This document shows positions 27,752 through 37,011 of a stretch of 64,000 nt of DNA, in pieces (the stretch's first letter is position 1; every line of letters starts with the position of its first letter). Position numbers and translations under genes: made by a program. A model generated the notes under the pieces. That model did no database searches, was not told the origin of the DNA, and saw nothing but the letters and a program-made list of their open reading frames with translations. The stretch is from an uncultured Pseudomonadales bacterium (lineage in GTDB: Bacteria > Pseudomonadota > Gammaproteobacteria > Pseudomonadales > Pseudohongiellaceae). Location: contig CASIAB010000007.1 in NCBI GenBank assembly GCA_949372635.1, positions 310,001 through 374,000 on the forward strand, in the 5' to 3' direction.

Positions 27752-29674
27752 ATGAGTAATACTTATAACGCTGACGCCATCGAAGTACTTACGGGTTTAG
27801 ACCCGGTAAGAAAACGGCCCGGCATGTACACCGATACGACACGCCCGAATCATCTCATTCAAGAGGTGATCGACAATAGTGTTGACGAGGCCCTAGCTGG
27901 CCACGCGAGTCACCTCAACTTACAGTTGAACAAAGACGGCTCAGTAGAGGTGAGTGACGACGGCCGCGGCATGCCTGTCGATAATCATAAGGGTGAAAAG
28001 GTGAGTGGTGTAGAGCTAATTCTTACTCGCCTTCACGCCGGGGGTAAATTCTCCAATAAGAACTACCAATATTCCGGAGGTTTACACGGAGTTGGTGTAT
28101 CAGTCGTCAACGCGCTGTCTTTATACCTAGAAGTAACCGTAAAGCGAGATGGCAAGGTTTTCGGCATGTCTTTCAAGGGTGGCGAGAAGGCCTCAGAGCT
28201 GAAGGCAATCGATACCGTAGGCAAGAGAAACACTGGCACCACGGTTAAATTTCTACCCGATGGAAAATATTTTGATTCAGTTAAGATTTCCATACCTCGA
28301 CTAAAGCATGTGCTGCGCGCCAAGGCAGTTCTCTGCTCTGGACTACGCGTCACCTTTGTCGACAACACCGTCACCGAAGAAAAGTCTCAAAGCGAAGAGT
28401 GGTGTTTTGAAGATGGCCTGATCGACTATTTAACTCAGGCTACCGCTGATTATGAAACGCTCCCTAAGGAGCCATTCTTTGGCTCGGTGCAGGGGGGCGA
28501 CGAAGCAGTCGATTGGGCGATACAGTGGCTTCCTGAAGGAGGTGAGATGACTGGCGAGAGTTACGTGAACTTGATTCCGACTCCGCTGGGCGGCACCCAT
28601 GTCAGTGGCTTGCGTACGGGCCTGCTAGATGCCCTGCGGGAGTTCTGTGAATTCCGAAATCTGCTACCACGCGGGCTTAAGCTCACCTCAGATGATATTT
28701 GGGATAAATGCAGCTATGTGATCTCCTCAAAACTATTGGATCCACAGTTCTCGGGTCAGACTAAGGAGCGACTCTCATCACGGCAATGCGCTGCGTTCGT
28801 TTCCGGTATCATCAAGGATTCTTTTAGCCTCTGGCTAAACCAGCACACAGATGAGGCGGAGTTGATAGCCGAACTCTGCATTAGTAATGCGCAGGTGCGT
28901 CTAAAGGCCAGTAAACAGGTTGCTCGCAAGAAGATTACGTCTGGGCCCGCTTTGCCAGGGAAATTGGCCGACTGCTCAACTCAAGATGTCATGTCTGGAG
29001 AATTATTTCTTGTAGAAGGAGACTCGGCGGGCGGCTCTGCGAAACAGGCACGAGACCGAGAAACTCAGGCGATACTTCCGCTGCGAGGAAAAATCCTCAA
29101 TACCTGGGAGGTAGACTCGAGTGAGATCCTCGCCTCGCAGACTGTGCACGACGTCGCGGTTGCAATGGGTGTCGATCCGGGCACTAGCGATATCGATGGA
29201 GTGCGCTATGGCAAGATCTGCATCCTGGCCGACGCGGACTCCGACGGTTTGCACATTGCCACTTTGTTGTGTGCTCTATTCGTCAAACACTTTCGACCTC
29301 TAGTGGCGGGTGGGTTTATCTATGTGTCAATGCCGCCCCTATTTCGTATAGATGTTGGCAAGGAGGTCTTCTATGCGCTGGATGAAGATGAGAAGAATGG
29401 CATCCTCGACCGTATTGCGGCAGAGAAGAAACCGGGCAAGGTGAACGTACAGCGTTTCAAAGGACTAGGTGAGATGAATCCTTTACAGCTGCGTGAGACC
29501 ACGATGGCTAGAGATACTAGGCGTCTAGTGCAATTGACTCTGGAAGAAGACCCAACGGCGAAGGAGAAAACCAGTACATTTCAGATGATGGACTTGCTGC
29601 TCGCCAAGAACCGATCGGGAGATAGAAAAGCTTGGCTTGAAGCCAGCGGGAGTCATGCGGACTATGCCGATTAA
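27752..29674 (+). CDS. parE: DNA topoisomerase IV subunit B
   Basis: ATPase subunit of topoisomerase IV, which unlinks daughter chromosomes. 640 residues, close to the usual 630. GHKL motifs: EVIDNSVDEALAGHA, DDGRGMP, and YSGGLHGVGVSVVNALS. The TOPRIM domain has LVEGDSAGGSAKQARDR and DADSDGLHIATL, and the C-terminus QRFKGLGEMNPLQL. The GDSAGGSAKQ spelling separates it from GyrB. It is followed by parC after 70 bp. Confidence 0.97.
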   Translation: MSNTYNADAIEVLTGLDPVRKRPGMYTDTTRPNHLIQEVIDNSVDEALAGHASHLNLQLNKDGSVEVSDDGRGMPVDNHKGEKVSGVELILTRLHAGGKFSNKNYQYSGGLHGVGVSVVNALSLYLEVTVKRDGKVFGMSFKGGEKASELKAIDTVGKRNTGTTVKFLPDGKYFDSVKISIPRLKHVLRAKAVLCSGLRVTFVDNTVTEEKSQSEEWCFEDGLIDYLTQATADYETLPKEPFFGSVQGGDEAVDWAIQWLPEGGEMTGESYVNLIPTPLGGTHVSGLRTGLLDALREFCEFRNLLPRGLKLTSDDIWDKCSYVISSKLLDPQFSGQTKERLSSRQCAAFVSGIIKDSFSLWLNQHTDEAELIAELCISNAQVRLKASKQVARKKITSGPALPGKLADCSTQDVMSGELFLVEGDSAGGSAKQARDRETQAILPLRGKILNTWEVDSSEILASQTVHDVAVAMGVDPGTSDIDGVRYGKICILADADSDGLHIATLLCALFVKHFRPLVAGGFIYVSMPPLFRIDVGKEVFYALDEDEKNGILDRIAAEKKPGKVNVQRFKGLGEMNPLQLRETTMARDTRRLVQLTLEEDPTAKEKTSTFQMMDLLLAKNRSGDRKAWLEASGSHADYAD

Positions 29675-29744
29675 ATAGTTACGAGGGCTCTGCGCCCTAT
29701 TGTCAAAGTAAATTAGTTATTAGAGAACAGAAACCGAGAATTTA

Positions 29745-32018
29745 ATGAACGAAGAAATCTCAATTAGTGAAGATGGCGTCGAACAGATTGCGTTAAAGAC
29801 TTATACGCAACAGGCCTATCTGAACTATTCGATGTATGTAATTAACGATCGAGCCCTGCCCAATATAGGAGATGGTTTGAAACCGGTGCAGCGTCGCATC
29901 GTTTACGCTATGTCTGAACTGGGATTGAAGGCAAGCGCAAAATTTAAAAAATCGGCGCGAACCATTGGCGACGTGATCGGTAAATTCCACCCACATGGCG
30001 ACTCGGCTTGTTATGAAGCGATGGTATTGATGTCGCAACCCTTCACCTACCGATATCCACTGATAGACGGTCAGGGCAATTGGGGTTCACAAGACGATCC
30101 GAAATCATTCGCTGCAATGCGTTATACCGAATCCCGATTGCAGGGCTATGCCGATGTACTTCTCGGTGAGCTTGCTCAAGGCACGGTCGATTGGAAGGCA
30201 AATTTCGACGGCACCTTAGAAGAGCCCGAATTTCTGCCGGCGCGACTGCCCAATGTTTTGCTCAATGGAGGCAGCGGCATAGCAGTAGGCATGGCGACCG
30301 ACATTCCGCCGCACAATCTGCGAGAGGTAGCGGCTGCCTGTATTCATCTATTGGACAAGCCTAAGGCGACGATCAAAGATATATGCAAGATCATCAAGGG
30401 GCCGGACTACCCAACAGAAGCTGAGCTGATCACCCCAAAGAGTGATATTGAAGAATTGTACACGACTGGCCGTGGTTCGCTGAAGGCGCGCGCGACCTAT
30501 ACGAAAGAGAACGGCGAGATCCTCATCAACGCGTTACCCTTCCAGGTTTCTGGTGCAAAGGTGTTAGAGCAGATCGCCGCGCAGATGCAGAAGAAGAAGT
30601 TGCCGATGGTGGTCGACTTGCGCGACGAATCGGATCACGAGAATCCAACTCGAATCATCGTCGTACCAAAATCGAGTCGTGCCGATATCGATGCCATCAT
30701 GTCGCACCTTTATTCCACGACTGATCTAGAGAAGAACTACCGCGTAAATTTCAACATGATTGGAATCGACAAGCGGCCTCAAGTTAAAGACATCCTCACC
30801 TTGCTTAAAGAATGGCTGCAGTTCCGCACCGAAACTGTACGTAGGCGCCTGCAATTTCGTTTGGACAAGATCGTTGACCGCATGCATATTCTTGAGGGGC
30901 TGCTCGTTGCATTCTTGAATATCGATGAAGTTATCAAGATCGTTCGTAAGGAAGATAAACCGAAACCAGCACTTATTAAGAAATTTAAAATCTCTGATCG
31001 TCAAGCAGAAGCAATCCTAGAATTAAAATTACGCCAACTAGCGAAGCTTGAAGAGATAAAAATTGTCGCGGAGCAGAAAGAATTAGCCGCTGAGAGAAAG
31101 AGCTTGGACCAGTTGCTTAGTTCCGGCGCTCGATTGAAGACATTTATCAAGAGTGAGATAAAAGCCGATGCTGAAAAATTTGGTGATGATCGCCGCACGC
31201 CCCTTGTGATCAGAGAAGAGGCTAAGGCATTTTCTCAAACCGAATTGATCTCTACCGAGCCGGTCACGATAGTATTGTCTGAGAGAGGTTGGATGCGTGC
31301 GGCGAAAGGCCACGAAGTTGACCCTGCATCGCTACAGTACAAGTCCGGGGATTCTTTTAAGATCGCAGCGCGAGGTAAGAGCAACCAGCTCGCCATATTT
31401 ATGGATTCCACTGGCCGCGCGTATTCTTTGCCCGCGCACAGCCTGCCGTCTGCACGAGGTCAGGGTGAACCAGTCTCGGGAAAGGTAAATCCACCGTCGG
31501 GAGCAACATTCGAAGGTGTTGTGATCGGAGAGGACGATAAAGATGTCTTGCTCGCAAGTGATGCAGGATACGGGTTCGTAGGTAAGGTCGGCGACCTAAT
31601 CAGCAAGAACAAGTCGGGCAAGGCTGTGCTTAGAGCACCAAAGGGTGGGAAAGTATTAGCGCCGAAAATGGTGAATGACTACACGAATGATCTGATCGTA
31701 GTTATTACCAATGAAGGCCGGATGCTCATGTTCCCGATCGCAGAACTACCGCGCTTGGCGAAAGGTAAAGGCAACAAGATCATTAGTATTCCCACGGCGC
31801 GTGTCGTAGAGCGAATAGAATTTGTAGTTGCACTAACAGTCTTAACGGCAAAAGACACCTTAACTGTTCATGCAGGGAAACGGCACCACAACCTTAAGCC
31901 TGCAGATCTGCAGCACTACCAAGGCGAGAGAGGACGACGCGGGAACAAGCTGCCGCGCGGATTCCAGAATGTGGATCGGATTGAGGTTGTTTCGAAAGCA
32001 GAGCCGCAGAGCGACTAG
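29745..32018 (+). CDS. parC: DNA topoisomerase IV subunit A
   Basis: DNA-breaking subunit of topoisomerase IV, 757 residues. The catalytic tyrosine is Tyr127 in AMRYTESRL. The quinolone region reads [12 protein letters not shown], with Ser87 and Glu91 corresponding to E. coli Ser80 and Glu84, so no common resistance substitution is present. The C-terminal beta-pinwheel ([31 protein letters not shown]) binds DNA. It ends the nudF-parC run; a small hairpin follows 42 bp after the stop. Confidence 0.97.
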   Translation: MNEEISISEDGVEQIALKTYTQQAYLNYSMYVINDRALPNIGDGLKPVQRRIVYAMSELGLKASAKFKKSARTIGDVIGKFHPHGDSACYEAMVLMSQPFTYRYPLIDGQGNWGSQDDPKSFAAMRYTESRLQGYADVLLGELAQGTVDWKANFDGTLEEPEFLPARLPNVLLNGGSGIAVGMATDIPPHNLREVAAACIHLLDKPKATIKDICKIIKGPDYPTEAELITPKSDIEELYTTGRGSLKARATYTKENGEILINALPFQVSGAKVLEQIAAQMQKKKLPMVVDLRDESDHENPTRIIVVPKSSRADIDAIMSHLYSTTDLEKNYRVNFNMIGIDKRPQVKDILTLLKEWLQFRTETVRRRLQFRLDKIVDRMHILEGLLVAFLNIDEVIKIVRKEDKPKPALIKKFKISDRQAEAILELKLRQLAKLEEIKIVAEQKELAAERKSLDQLLSSGARLKTFIKSEIKADAEKFGDDRRTPLVIREEAKAFSQTELISTEPVTIVLSERGWMRAAKGHEVDPASLQYKSGDSFKIAARGKSNQLAIFMDSTGRAYSLPAHSLPSARGQGEPVSGKVNPPSGATFEGVVIGEDDKDVLLASDAGYGFVGKVGDLISKNKSGKAVLRAPKGGKVLAPKMVNDYTNDLIVVITNEGRMLMFPIAELPRLAKGKGNKIISIPTARVVERIEFVVALTVLTAKDTLTVHAGKRHHNLKPADLQHYQGERGRRGNKLPRGFQNVDRIEVVSKAEPQSD

Positions 32019-32059
32019 AACTTTGGCCTCACTACTTAGTTCTAGAGGCGATGATTTGC

Positions 32060-32078
32060 CCTGACAGACAGTGTCAGG
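32060..32078 (+). terminator. Small stem-loop after parC
   Basis: CCTGACA pairs with TGTCAGG over a 5-base loop (7-bp stem) 42 bp after the parC stop. The bases after it (CTAGGTTTC) contain only a short T run, so it would be a weak intrinsic terminator or a processing hairpin. Confidence 0.35.
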
Positions 32079-32104
32079 CTAGGTTTCAATCCACCCGGAT
32101 GCAT

Positions 32105-32163
32105 ACATTCATATCATTTAACAAGGGGGGGATGTTCGCGGAGTTCACTACTGATATGAATGT
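32105..32163. repeat. 12-bp perfect inverted repeat
   Basis: ACATTCATATCA (32105-32116) and its exact reverse complement TGATATGAATGT (32152-32163) flank 35 bp that include a run of seven G. The right arm touches the stop codon of the decayed GFA gene. It may be a transcription stop for that gene, or a small mobile-element trace; neither is proven. Confidence 0.5.
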
Positions 32164-32567
32164 TATGTGTCGTCAGGCGCAGATTCATCGTATTGAAGAA
32201 CATCGTTAGGCATAGGCTCCCATTTAGCTTTCGAGCCTACGAAAATGTACCTGCCGATTATGATTTCTGGATCTCCGTTTATGCAACCCAGAGTTACTCC
32301 ATGAACTTGGCCATTAAAAGTGCGGCACAAAGTTGAGCCATACACTTTGCAGAACTGTAAACCAAACCCATGCTAATTCTGATACAAGGTTAGTTGGTTT
32401 TCACCGCTCTTCCATTTGAAGTGCTCAGGGTCAACTACAGCGTAAGCCGAAGCCTGTGAACTGAATGCCTTCCGACAACGGGGGCAATGGCACGATCAAG
32501 CATCACGTAACGGGCTGCTGATTGACTAGCTTACCTCACCGCAAAAACATTCACCGTCAATTGTCAC
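32163..32567 (-). pseudogene. GFA-family (glutathione-dependent formaldehyde-activating enzyme-like) pseudogene
   Basis: Read from a GTG at 32567, preceded by AGGAGA, a single frame runs 134 codons to TAA at 32163 and matches the GFA/CENP-V zinc-fold family along its whole length: IDGECFCGEV, SCHCPRCRKAFSSQASAYAV, HFKWKSGEN, HGFGLQFCK and GVTLGCINGDPEI. Three stops interrupt it in frame: TAG at codon 14 (32526-32528), TGA at codon 24 (32496-32498), TAG at codon 65 (32373-32375). No frameshift is needed. One expected zinc cysteine (CKVCGS) has become tyrosine. Only the last 60 codons would appear as an ORF. Family members bind zinc; most have no proven substrate. Confidence 0.8.
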
Positions 32568-32688
32568 TGTATTCTCCTAGAGACTTAACGCACCTAGCAG
32601 TAGTGGCGCGTTGTCCTTTCCAACTGCTTTAGGCAAACGATAGAGGCTTATAGCATGACTTCAACAGTGACAAGTTAATGCCAATTCC

Positions 32689-33771
32689 CTAAAGGTTATT
32701 CAAAAACTCCAGCATCGCTGCAGTGGTCTCCCCAGGCGCCTCCTGCTGAACCCAGTGACCCGTGTTTGGAATGATAACCACATCACGCAAGTCTTCAACC
32801 ACAGAGCCCATCGACGTAATCAGCTGTTCTCTAGTTGCGCCGCCAATCACAAAATCTTCTTCGCCTGCAATAAATAGAGTGGGTATGCTGATCTTCTCAC
32901 CAGCGAGGTGCTCGGTGATCTCCCAATTGCGGTGAAAGTTTCGATAGTAATTCACGCCGCCGCGAAAGCCTGCCTTTTCAAACTGAGACACGATGTAATT
33001 CAGGTCGTTCTCGGTCAGCCAATCTGGCAAACGAATAGGTGCGCCGAGTCGATCTATCCAGCCCCCGGCGGACCGTAATGGGTCAGTCACCTTAGGGGGC
33101 AGCGTTTCGGAGTTTGCTGCTATACCCAAATACACATGGCTAATCAGACCTCGGGGATTCGCATCGTATTCAGCTTCCGCTACGCCGCCCGGCTCATTGT
33201 GATAGACGATATATTGGAAATTATCGCCGGCAGATTGTGTCATACGCTCCATGGGCGATTGTGCCGGTCGGCCGCGGTAGGGGACGCTCATGGTAATCAA
33301 TGCTGTGAAACGTTCAGGATGCAACAACACGGTTTGCCAGGCGATGATAGCTCCCCAATCATGGCCCACCAGGACAGCTGTCTCCTCCCCCAGTACATCC
33401 AAGATTCCTACCAAGTCAGCGGATGTGTGTGTCACATCATAATCGCCAACATTGGGCGGGGCCTGGGATTCACCAAAGCCTCTCATGTCAGGAGCTACGA
33501 CCCGATGGCCGGCATTGGCTAGAGATACAATCTGGTGTCGCCAGGAGTACCAGGATTCTGGCCAGCCATGAGCCAGAAGAAGCAATGGTCCGGACTCGCC
33601 CATCTCGGCGATGCGCAGTGTAATTCCATTGCTTTCGATAAAACGAAAGCTGACCCCATCAACTGGCGACTGCTCGTTCTCATTTTGAGCGAACAATGGA
33701 GAGCTAAGAACGCAACATGTCAGTAATAGAGAGAGGGGGAAGAATTTGGATAGTGCTAATTTTGTGGTCAT
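32689..33771 (-). CDS. Secreted alpha/beta hydrolase, epoxide hydrolase type
   Basis: A 360-residue protein with a signal peptide ending near SSPLFAQ. The oxyanion motif HGWPESWYSWRHQ, the aspartate nucleophile in LVGHDWGAIIAW near residue 140, DMRGFGES, and the catalytic histidine in NTGHWVQQEAPG fit soluble epoxide hydrolases, which open epoxides to diols through an ester intermediate. Lid tyrosines (YYRNFHRN) are present. Haloalkane dehalogenases share the aspartate, so that activity is an alternative. It is upstream of the decayed GFA gene on the same strand. Confidence 0.82.
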   Translation of the reverse strand: MTTKLALSKFFPLSLLLTCCVLSSPLFAQNENEQSPVDGVSFRFIESNGITLRIAEMGESGPLLLLAHGWPESWYSWRHQIVSLANAGHRVVAPDMRGFGESQAPPNVGDYDVTHTSADLVGILDVLGEETAVLVGHDWGAIIAWQTVLLHPERFTALITMSVPYRGRPAQSPMERMTQSAGDNFQYIVYHNEPGGVAEAEYDANPRGLISHVYLGIAANSETLPPKVTDPLRSAGGWIDRLGAPIRLPDWLTENDLNYIVSQFEKAGFRGGVNYYRNFHRNWEITEHLAGEKISIPTLFIAGEEDFVIGGATREQLITSMGSVVEDLRDVVIIPNTGHWVQQEAPGETTAAMLEFLNNL

Positions 33772-33833
33772 GAGTCATCCTTTCGTTGGTATCATTAACT
33801 GCTTCGATCTCACCGTACGCAGAAATGATAGCT

Positions 33834-34826
33834 TCATACGCTTGGCTTTGTTTTCAGTTCTTGCAGATACACCGCCGCGTCAAATCCGTAAGCGGAAAAT
33901 CGTGCCTCTACGTTCTTTAGTCTTTCTATATTCCAATAATCATCCCCAGGCAAAGGGAAATCCAAAACGCTGCGCTGCAGTGGCGTGCTACGGCCGATTA
34001 TCGACTCAACGTTTCCGTAGTAGCTCTTTCGTGCAAATCCTTCATTCCAATGACTAACGCCTCGTGCATCGGCGCGTTTCCAGGCGAGGTTATGTACTCG
34101 GCGTAGTTTGCCCGCCACTAACGGACGACCCCGGTGCCACAAGTCGTGTCGGTAAAATAGAATAGTACCAGGCTTAAACTGCACAACTTTTTCTCGCTCG
34201 TAGAGCTGTTGTCTGAGTTCATAAACATTGGGATCATTTTCCTTGAACCAACTTTCGACAGCAGCCCGGTCATTGAAAAAGGGATTGCCTGCTTGGCCTG
34301 GCATGTTCACATAGGGTGGTTGATATATTGGGTCATCTACTCCGTGACGTGGAACATAAGCTGTACCGCCCCCAGTCTCGTCACAGTCATCATAGTAAAC
34401 CACCGCAGCAACCACATCCGGCGTATCCCATTGAGGATGCAACACCGTGTTGTTGCCGTAGTCCATGTGCATCCGTTGATCAGTGTTCGCCTGCGCCTCA
34501 TGAAGCTCGTCGGCCACGCCAATTTTAGGCCATAGGTCTGCTTGAATCAGCCGTACATCTTGTGTGCCTAGTAGTTTTTGAGCCGCCAAAATTAGCGGTT
34601 CACTGAGTACCAAGTCGTCAATGGGGTTTATAAAAGTCGGGAACTCGAATTTCCGGTCAGGAGTACCAAAATCCATATGATTGCGGTCTATCTGATCTAG
34701 CGTAAAATTAACATTTAGCCACGTCAGCGCCGGATCAACTACTGGTGCGGGTAGCTGGCAGATTACAGCGCCTTCTTCTTTCCATGTTTGAATCTGCGAG
34801 TTTGAGAGCATGACTGAGTCGACCAC
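33834..34826 (-). CDS. Phytanoyl-CoA dioxygenase (PhyH) family oxygenase
   Basis: A 330-residue cytosolic Fe(II)/2-oxoglutarate-dependent oxygenase candidate. The facial triad is readable as HMDYG (His-x-Asp near residues 120-122) and the distal His in FYRHDLWHRGRP, with RRVHNLAWKR supplying the 2-oxoglutarate arginine. DDCDETGGGTAYVPRHG is the family's typical loop. Substrate unknown; marine bacteria carry many PhyH paralogues. It lies 62 bp upstream of the epoxide hydrolase gene on the same strand, suggesting a shared oxidative degradation role by inference only. Confidence 0.8.
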   Translation of the reverse strand: MVDSVMLSNSQIQTWKEEGAVICQLPAPVVDPALTWLNVNFTLDQIDRNHMDFGTPDRKFEFPTFINPIDDLVLSEPLILAAQKLLGTQDVRLIQADLWPKIGVADELHEAQANTDQRMHMDYGNNTVLHPQWDTPDVVAAVVYYDDCDETGGGTAYVPRHGVDDPIYQPPYVNMPGQAGNPFFNDRAAVESWFKENDPNVYELRQQLYEREKVVQFKPGTILFYRHDLWHRGRPLVAGKLRRVHNLAWKRADARGVSHWNEGFARKSYYGNVESIIGRSTPLQRSVLDFPLPGDDYWNIERLKNVEARFSAYGFDAAVYLQELKTKPSV

Positions 34827-34940
34827 AGCGTTATTCGGATTAGCCAGACACTATTGTGCAGGGCTGGATTCAGGATCTGATTGCTTAGCTGCTGGCCATC
34901 TGGGGGCGTAAGAATTTTGCCGCACAGAACATACCCACCG

Positions 34941-35480
34941 CTATGACTTTTTCTCTTTTCTTGGGAATATCGTATACCACAGCGGCCAACCCACGAGCCA
35001 AACGGCCAAAATCCAAAATAAATAAGAATACCATTGGGCTAGAGCTTCAGTTGTTTCAGGGTTATCGATAAAAAATATTGCAATGAATAATAGGATCGCG
35101 GCTATAGCGCAAGTTAATAGCCCTTTAAACCACAGCAGCCACTCATATTTGGCATAGGACCAACCATAAGCGGTATTCTCTGGACCTTTGCCAGAATAGA
35201 ATTTATAGGATACATAACTATCGGCCCATTGAATGATGGTGTGTCCGTAGACCACCGTAAAGCCCAAATATACTGCAGCCAAACCATGTGCAAATTCTGC
35301 GGGTCTACCGCTATTTAGGTCGAATACAGTGGCTACTAAAAGCGCTATATCTAGAAGCGGCACGCACAGAAATATAAATTTACTGAGTGTGGTTAAGTTC
35401 AATACAAATCTAACGAACAGGCCTAAGGCAAGAATCGCCCAAAATCCAATTTCACAAGCAATGATAAACCAAACTAACAT
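34941..35480 (-). CDS. Integral membrane protein of unknown function (YmcC-like)
   Basis: A 179-residue protein with about five hydrophobic helices (near residues 5-25, 33-52, 68-86, 118-138, 149-168) and a basic C-terminus PRKEKK. LVWFIIACEIGFWAILALGL, AVYLGFTVVYGHTIIQWAD and WPLWYTIFPRK recall Bacillus YmcC-type membrane proteins from memory. No known activity. It stands alone between the dioxygenase and the cyclase-like sensor. Confidence 0.72.
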   Translation of the reverse strand: MLVWFIIACEIGFWAILALGLFVRFVLNLTTLSKFIFLCVPLLDIALLVATVFDLNSGRPAEFAHGLAAVYLGFTVVYGHTIIQWADSYVSYKFYSGKGPENTAYGWSYAKYEWLLWFKGLLTCAIAAILLFIAIFFIDNPETTEALAQWYSYLFWILAVWLVGWPLWYTIFPRKEKKS

Positions 35481-35547
35481 TCGTTAAATTGTACCTCGTT
35501 GCCTACGGCCGCAAAACAGTCCTAGCTTAAGTCTGAGCCTTCACAAC

Positions 35548-36999
35548 TTAGTCGGTGTAGAAAGTGGCCAGTTGCATGGCTTGTCTCTCGAGTAGGAGTG
35601 AGTTGTCCGACATAGGTCCGTTGCTTAAATAGGTCTTCATCTGAACGCCGTCCTCGATGACCAAGAACTCCTCGGCATCGATTCGAGCTGCGGCGCCGGC
35701 ATGATCGAAGCAGCGTTCACTAATCAACAGAGAATTATTGGGTGCCTCGTCGCAAATTTTTCTAGTTGCATCTAGCGTCTTGCCGGTCAGATTGTTCTTC
35801 TCCTGAGTCACCGGCGAATAAAGACCACTAACGGCAGGCCCACTGTGCACGGCAAGTTTAAATTTCGCGGCTATATGCTCACTCTCTATATCATTTAGTT
35901 CGCCTACTAGTTGTAGAAACAATTGTCCGGAGCAGATGGCATAAAAAGCCTGTTCTTCTTCTAGTTGTTCTGAAGAAAAATTAATAACAACTTCATCTTC
36001 TGAGCAGTAGGTTACTTTCCCGTTGTACAGCTGAGCAACTTTGCCAGCGAAGAAATAATACTTGTTCAAGAGGTTAACCAAAGTGCCTTCGCTAAGTGTG
36101 GAAGCGAGGTAGTGGAAGTTGGCCATCTTGATCGATAGCAGAGTTACATCTTGTGTGCCGTAACTAGGTGTAAATTGTTTCGGATCGGCCTCTGGCTTTC
36201 GGTGCCCAAAATTATTTAGGAAGGTGTTCTGCGCCAAGAATTCGGCGGTAGCATTGAATTGTCGAATGGCGAGGCTGAGCTCGTTGTTATTGCTAGGCTC
36301 TGGGCAGGCTTCAATCTCCCCCTTTCTTATGTTGCTGATAGCAAAGGCGAGCAGGTTTGCGGGAAAGCTAATCAGATATTGGAAATAAGTTGTTGTAAGT
36401 GTGACAGCAACTATTAGGAGTAGAACGGTAGCAGCCACAACGAATAAAAAGTTATTCACAATTCCAGTTTCGATATAACTCAGGTCGAGGCTAAGGCGGA
36501 CATAGCCGGCTGTTGAGCCTGCAACATTTATTGGTGCTTGGTACTCTGCTTGAATTCTATTGATCTGTATCGGTAGGGGAACTATTGTTGCGGGTTTTTC
36601 CAATCTGCTTCTGGCGGCGGCGATGATCTCGTTGTCGATATTGACTACTGCTATTTCGCCTATTGATGAATTTTTAGCGAGGTTGCCTAGTATGACATTC
36701 ATGCTGATTAGGTCATTTGCTAGTACCAGTTCGGTGAGCTGTGTGGCGGTTTGCTGGGCTAAAACATTTCCGAGATTGTCAGCCTGCTGGCGTAAGATAT
36801 TCTGCGTATTGTAGTTGCTGATCAGCCAGAAAACGCACATCGCAAGTGACAATAGCATGCAGACCGCGGTGGCAAATTTTCGGGAAATCTGTGTATTCTT
36901 TTTGGCGGACGCCGAGCTTGTTCCGGCGGACGAGCTATTCTGAGGGAAATCTTCTTGCAACGCGACCACTCTGTTGGTAACTCTGATTGCTCTAAGCAT
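35548..36999 (-). CDS. Membrane sensor with AhpA/YtjB-like N-terminus and degenerate nucleotidyl-cyclase homology domain
   Basis: A 483-residue protein. A helix near residues 42-63 and another near 190-212 enclose a periplasmic domain like the YtjB/Smp membrane proteins that sit near serB. After a HAMP-like stretch, residues about 285-450 resemble a class III nucleotidyl-cyclase domain: TLLSIKMANFHYLASTL, GKVTYCSEDEVVINF, KLAVHSGPAVSGLYSP, LTGKTLDATRKICDE. The first metal aspartate of active cyclases (FxDIxGF) is replaced by lysine (LSIKMANF), so catalysis is unlikely. It begins 12 bp after the decayed FimX-like gene, consistent with a former operon. Confidence 0.72.
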   Translation of the reverse strand: MLRAIRVTNRVVALQEDFPQNSSSAGTSSASAKKNTQISRKFATAVCMLLSLAMCVFWLISNYNTQNILRQQADNLGNVLAQQTATQLTELVLANDLISMNVILGNLAKNSSIGEIAVVNIDNEIIAAARSRLEKPATIVPLPIQINRIQAEYQAPINVAGSTAGYVRLSLDLSYIETGIVNNFLFVVAATVLLLIVAVTLTTTYFQYLISFPANLLAFAISNIRKGEIEACPEPSNNNELSLAIRQFNATAEFLAQNTFLNNFGHRKPEADPKQFTPSYGTQDVTLLSIKMANFHYLASTLSEGTLVNLLNKYYFFAGKVAQLYNGKVTYCSEDEVVINFSSEQLEEEQAFYAICSGQLFLQLVGELNDIESEHIAAKFKLAVHSGPAVSGLYSPVTQEKNNLTGKTLDATRKICDEAPNNSLLISERCFDHAGAAARIDAEEFLVIEDGVQMKTYLSNGPMSDNSLLLERQAMQLATFYTD

Positions 37000-37011
37000 T
37001 AAGAATAGCAG

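Noticed and set aside
28063..28374. 103-codon minus-strand frame inside parE, and similar frames inside pgk, icd and others
   Set aside because: All are shadows of strongly conserved genes on the other strand.
32163..32567. Stop-codon reassignment or recoding as the reason for in-frame TAG and TGA
   Set aside because: TAA, TAG and TGA all end normal genes elsewhere in the window (for example fba, csp, cyt b561-linked gene), so no reassignment is in use; three stops plus a lost zinc cysteine fit a pseudogene.
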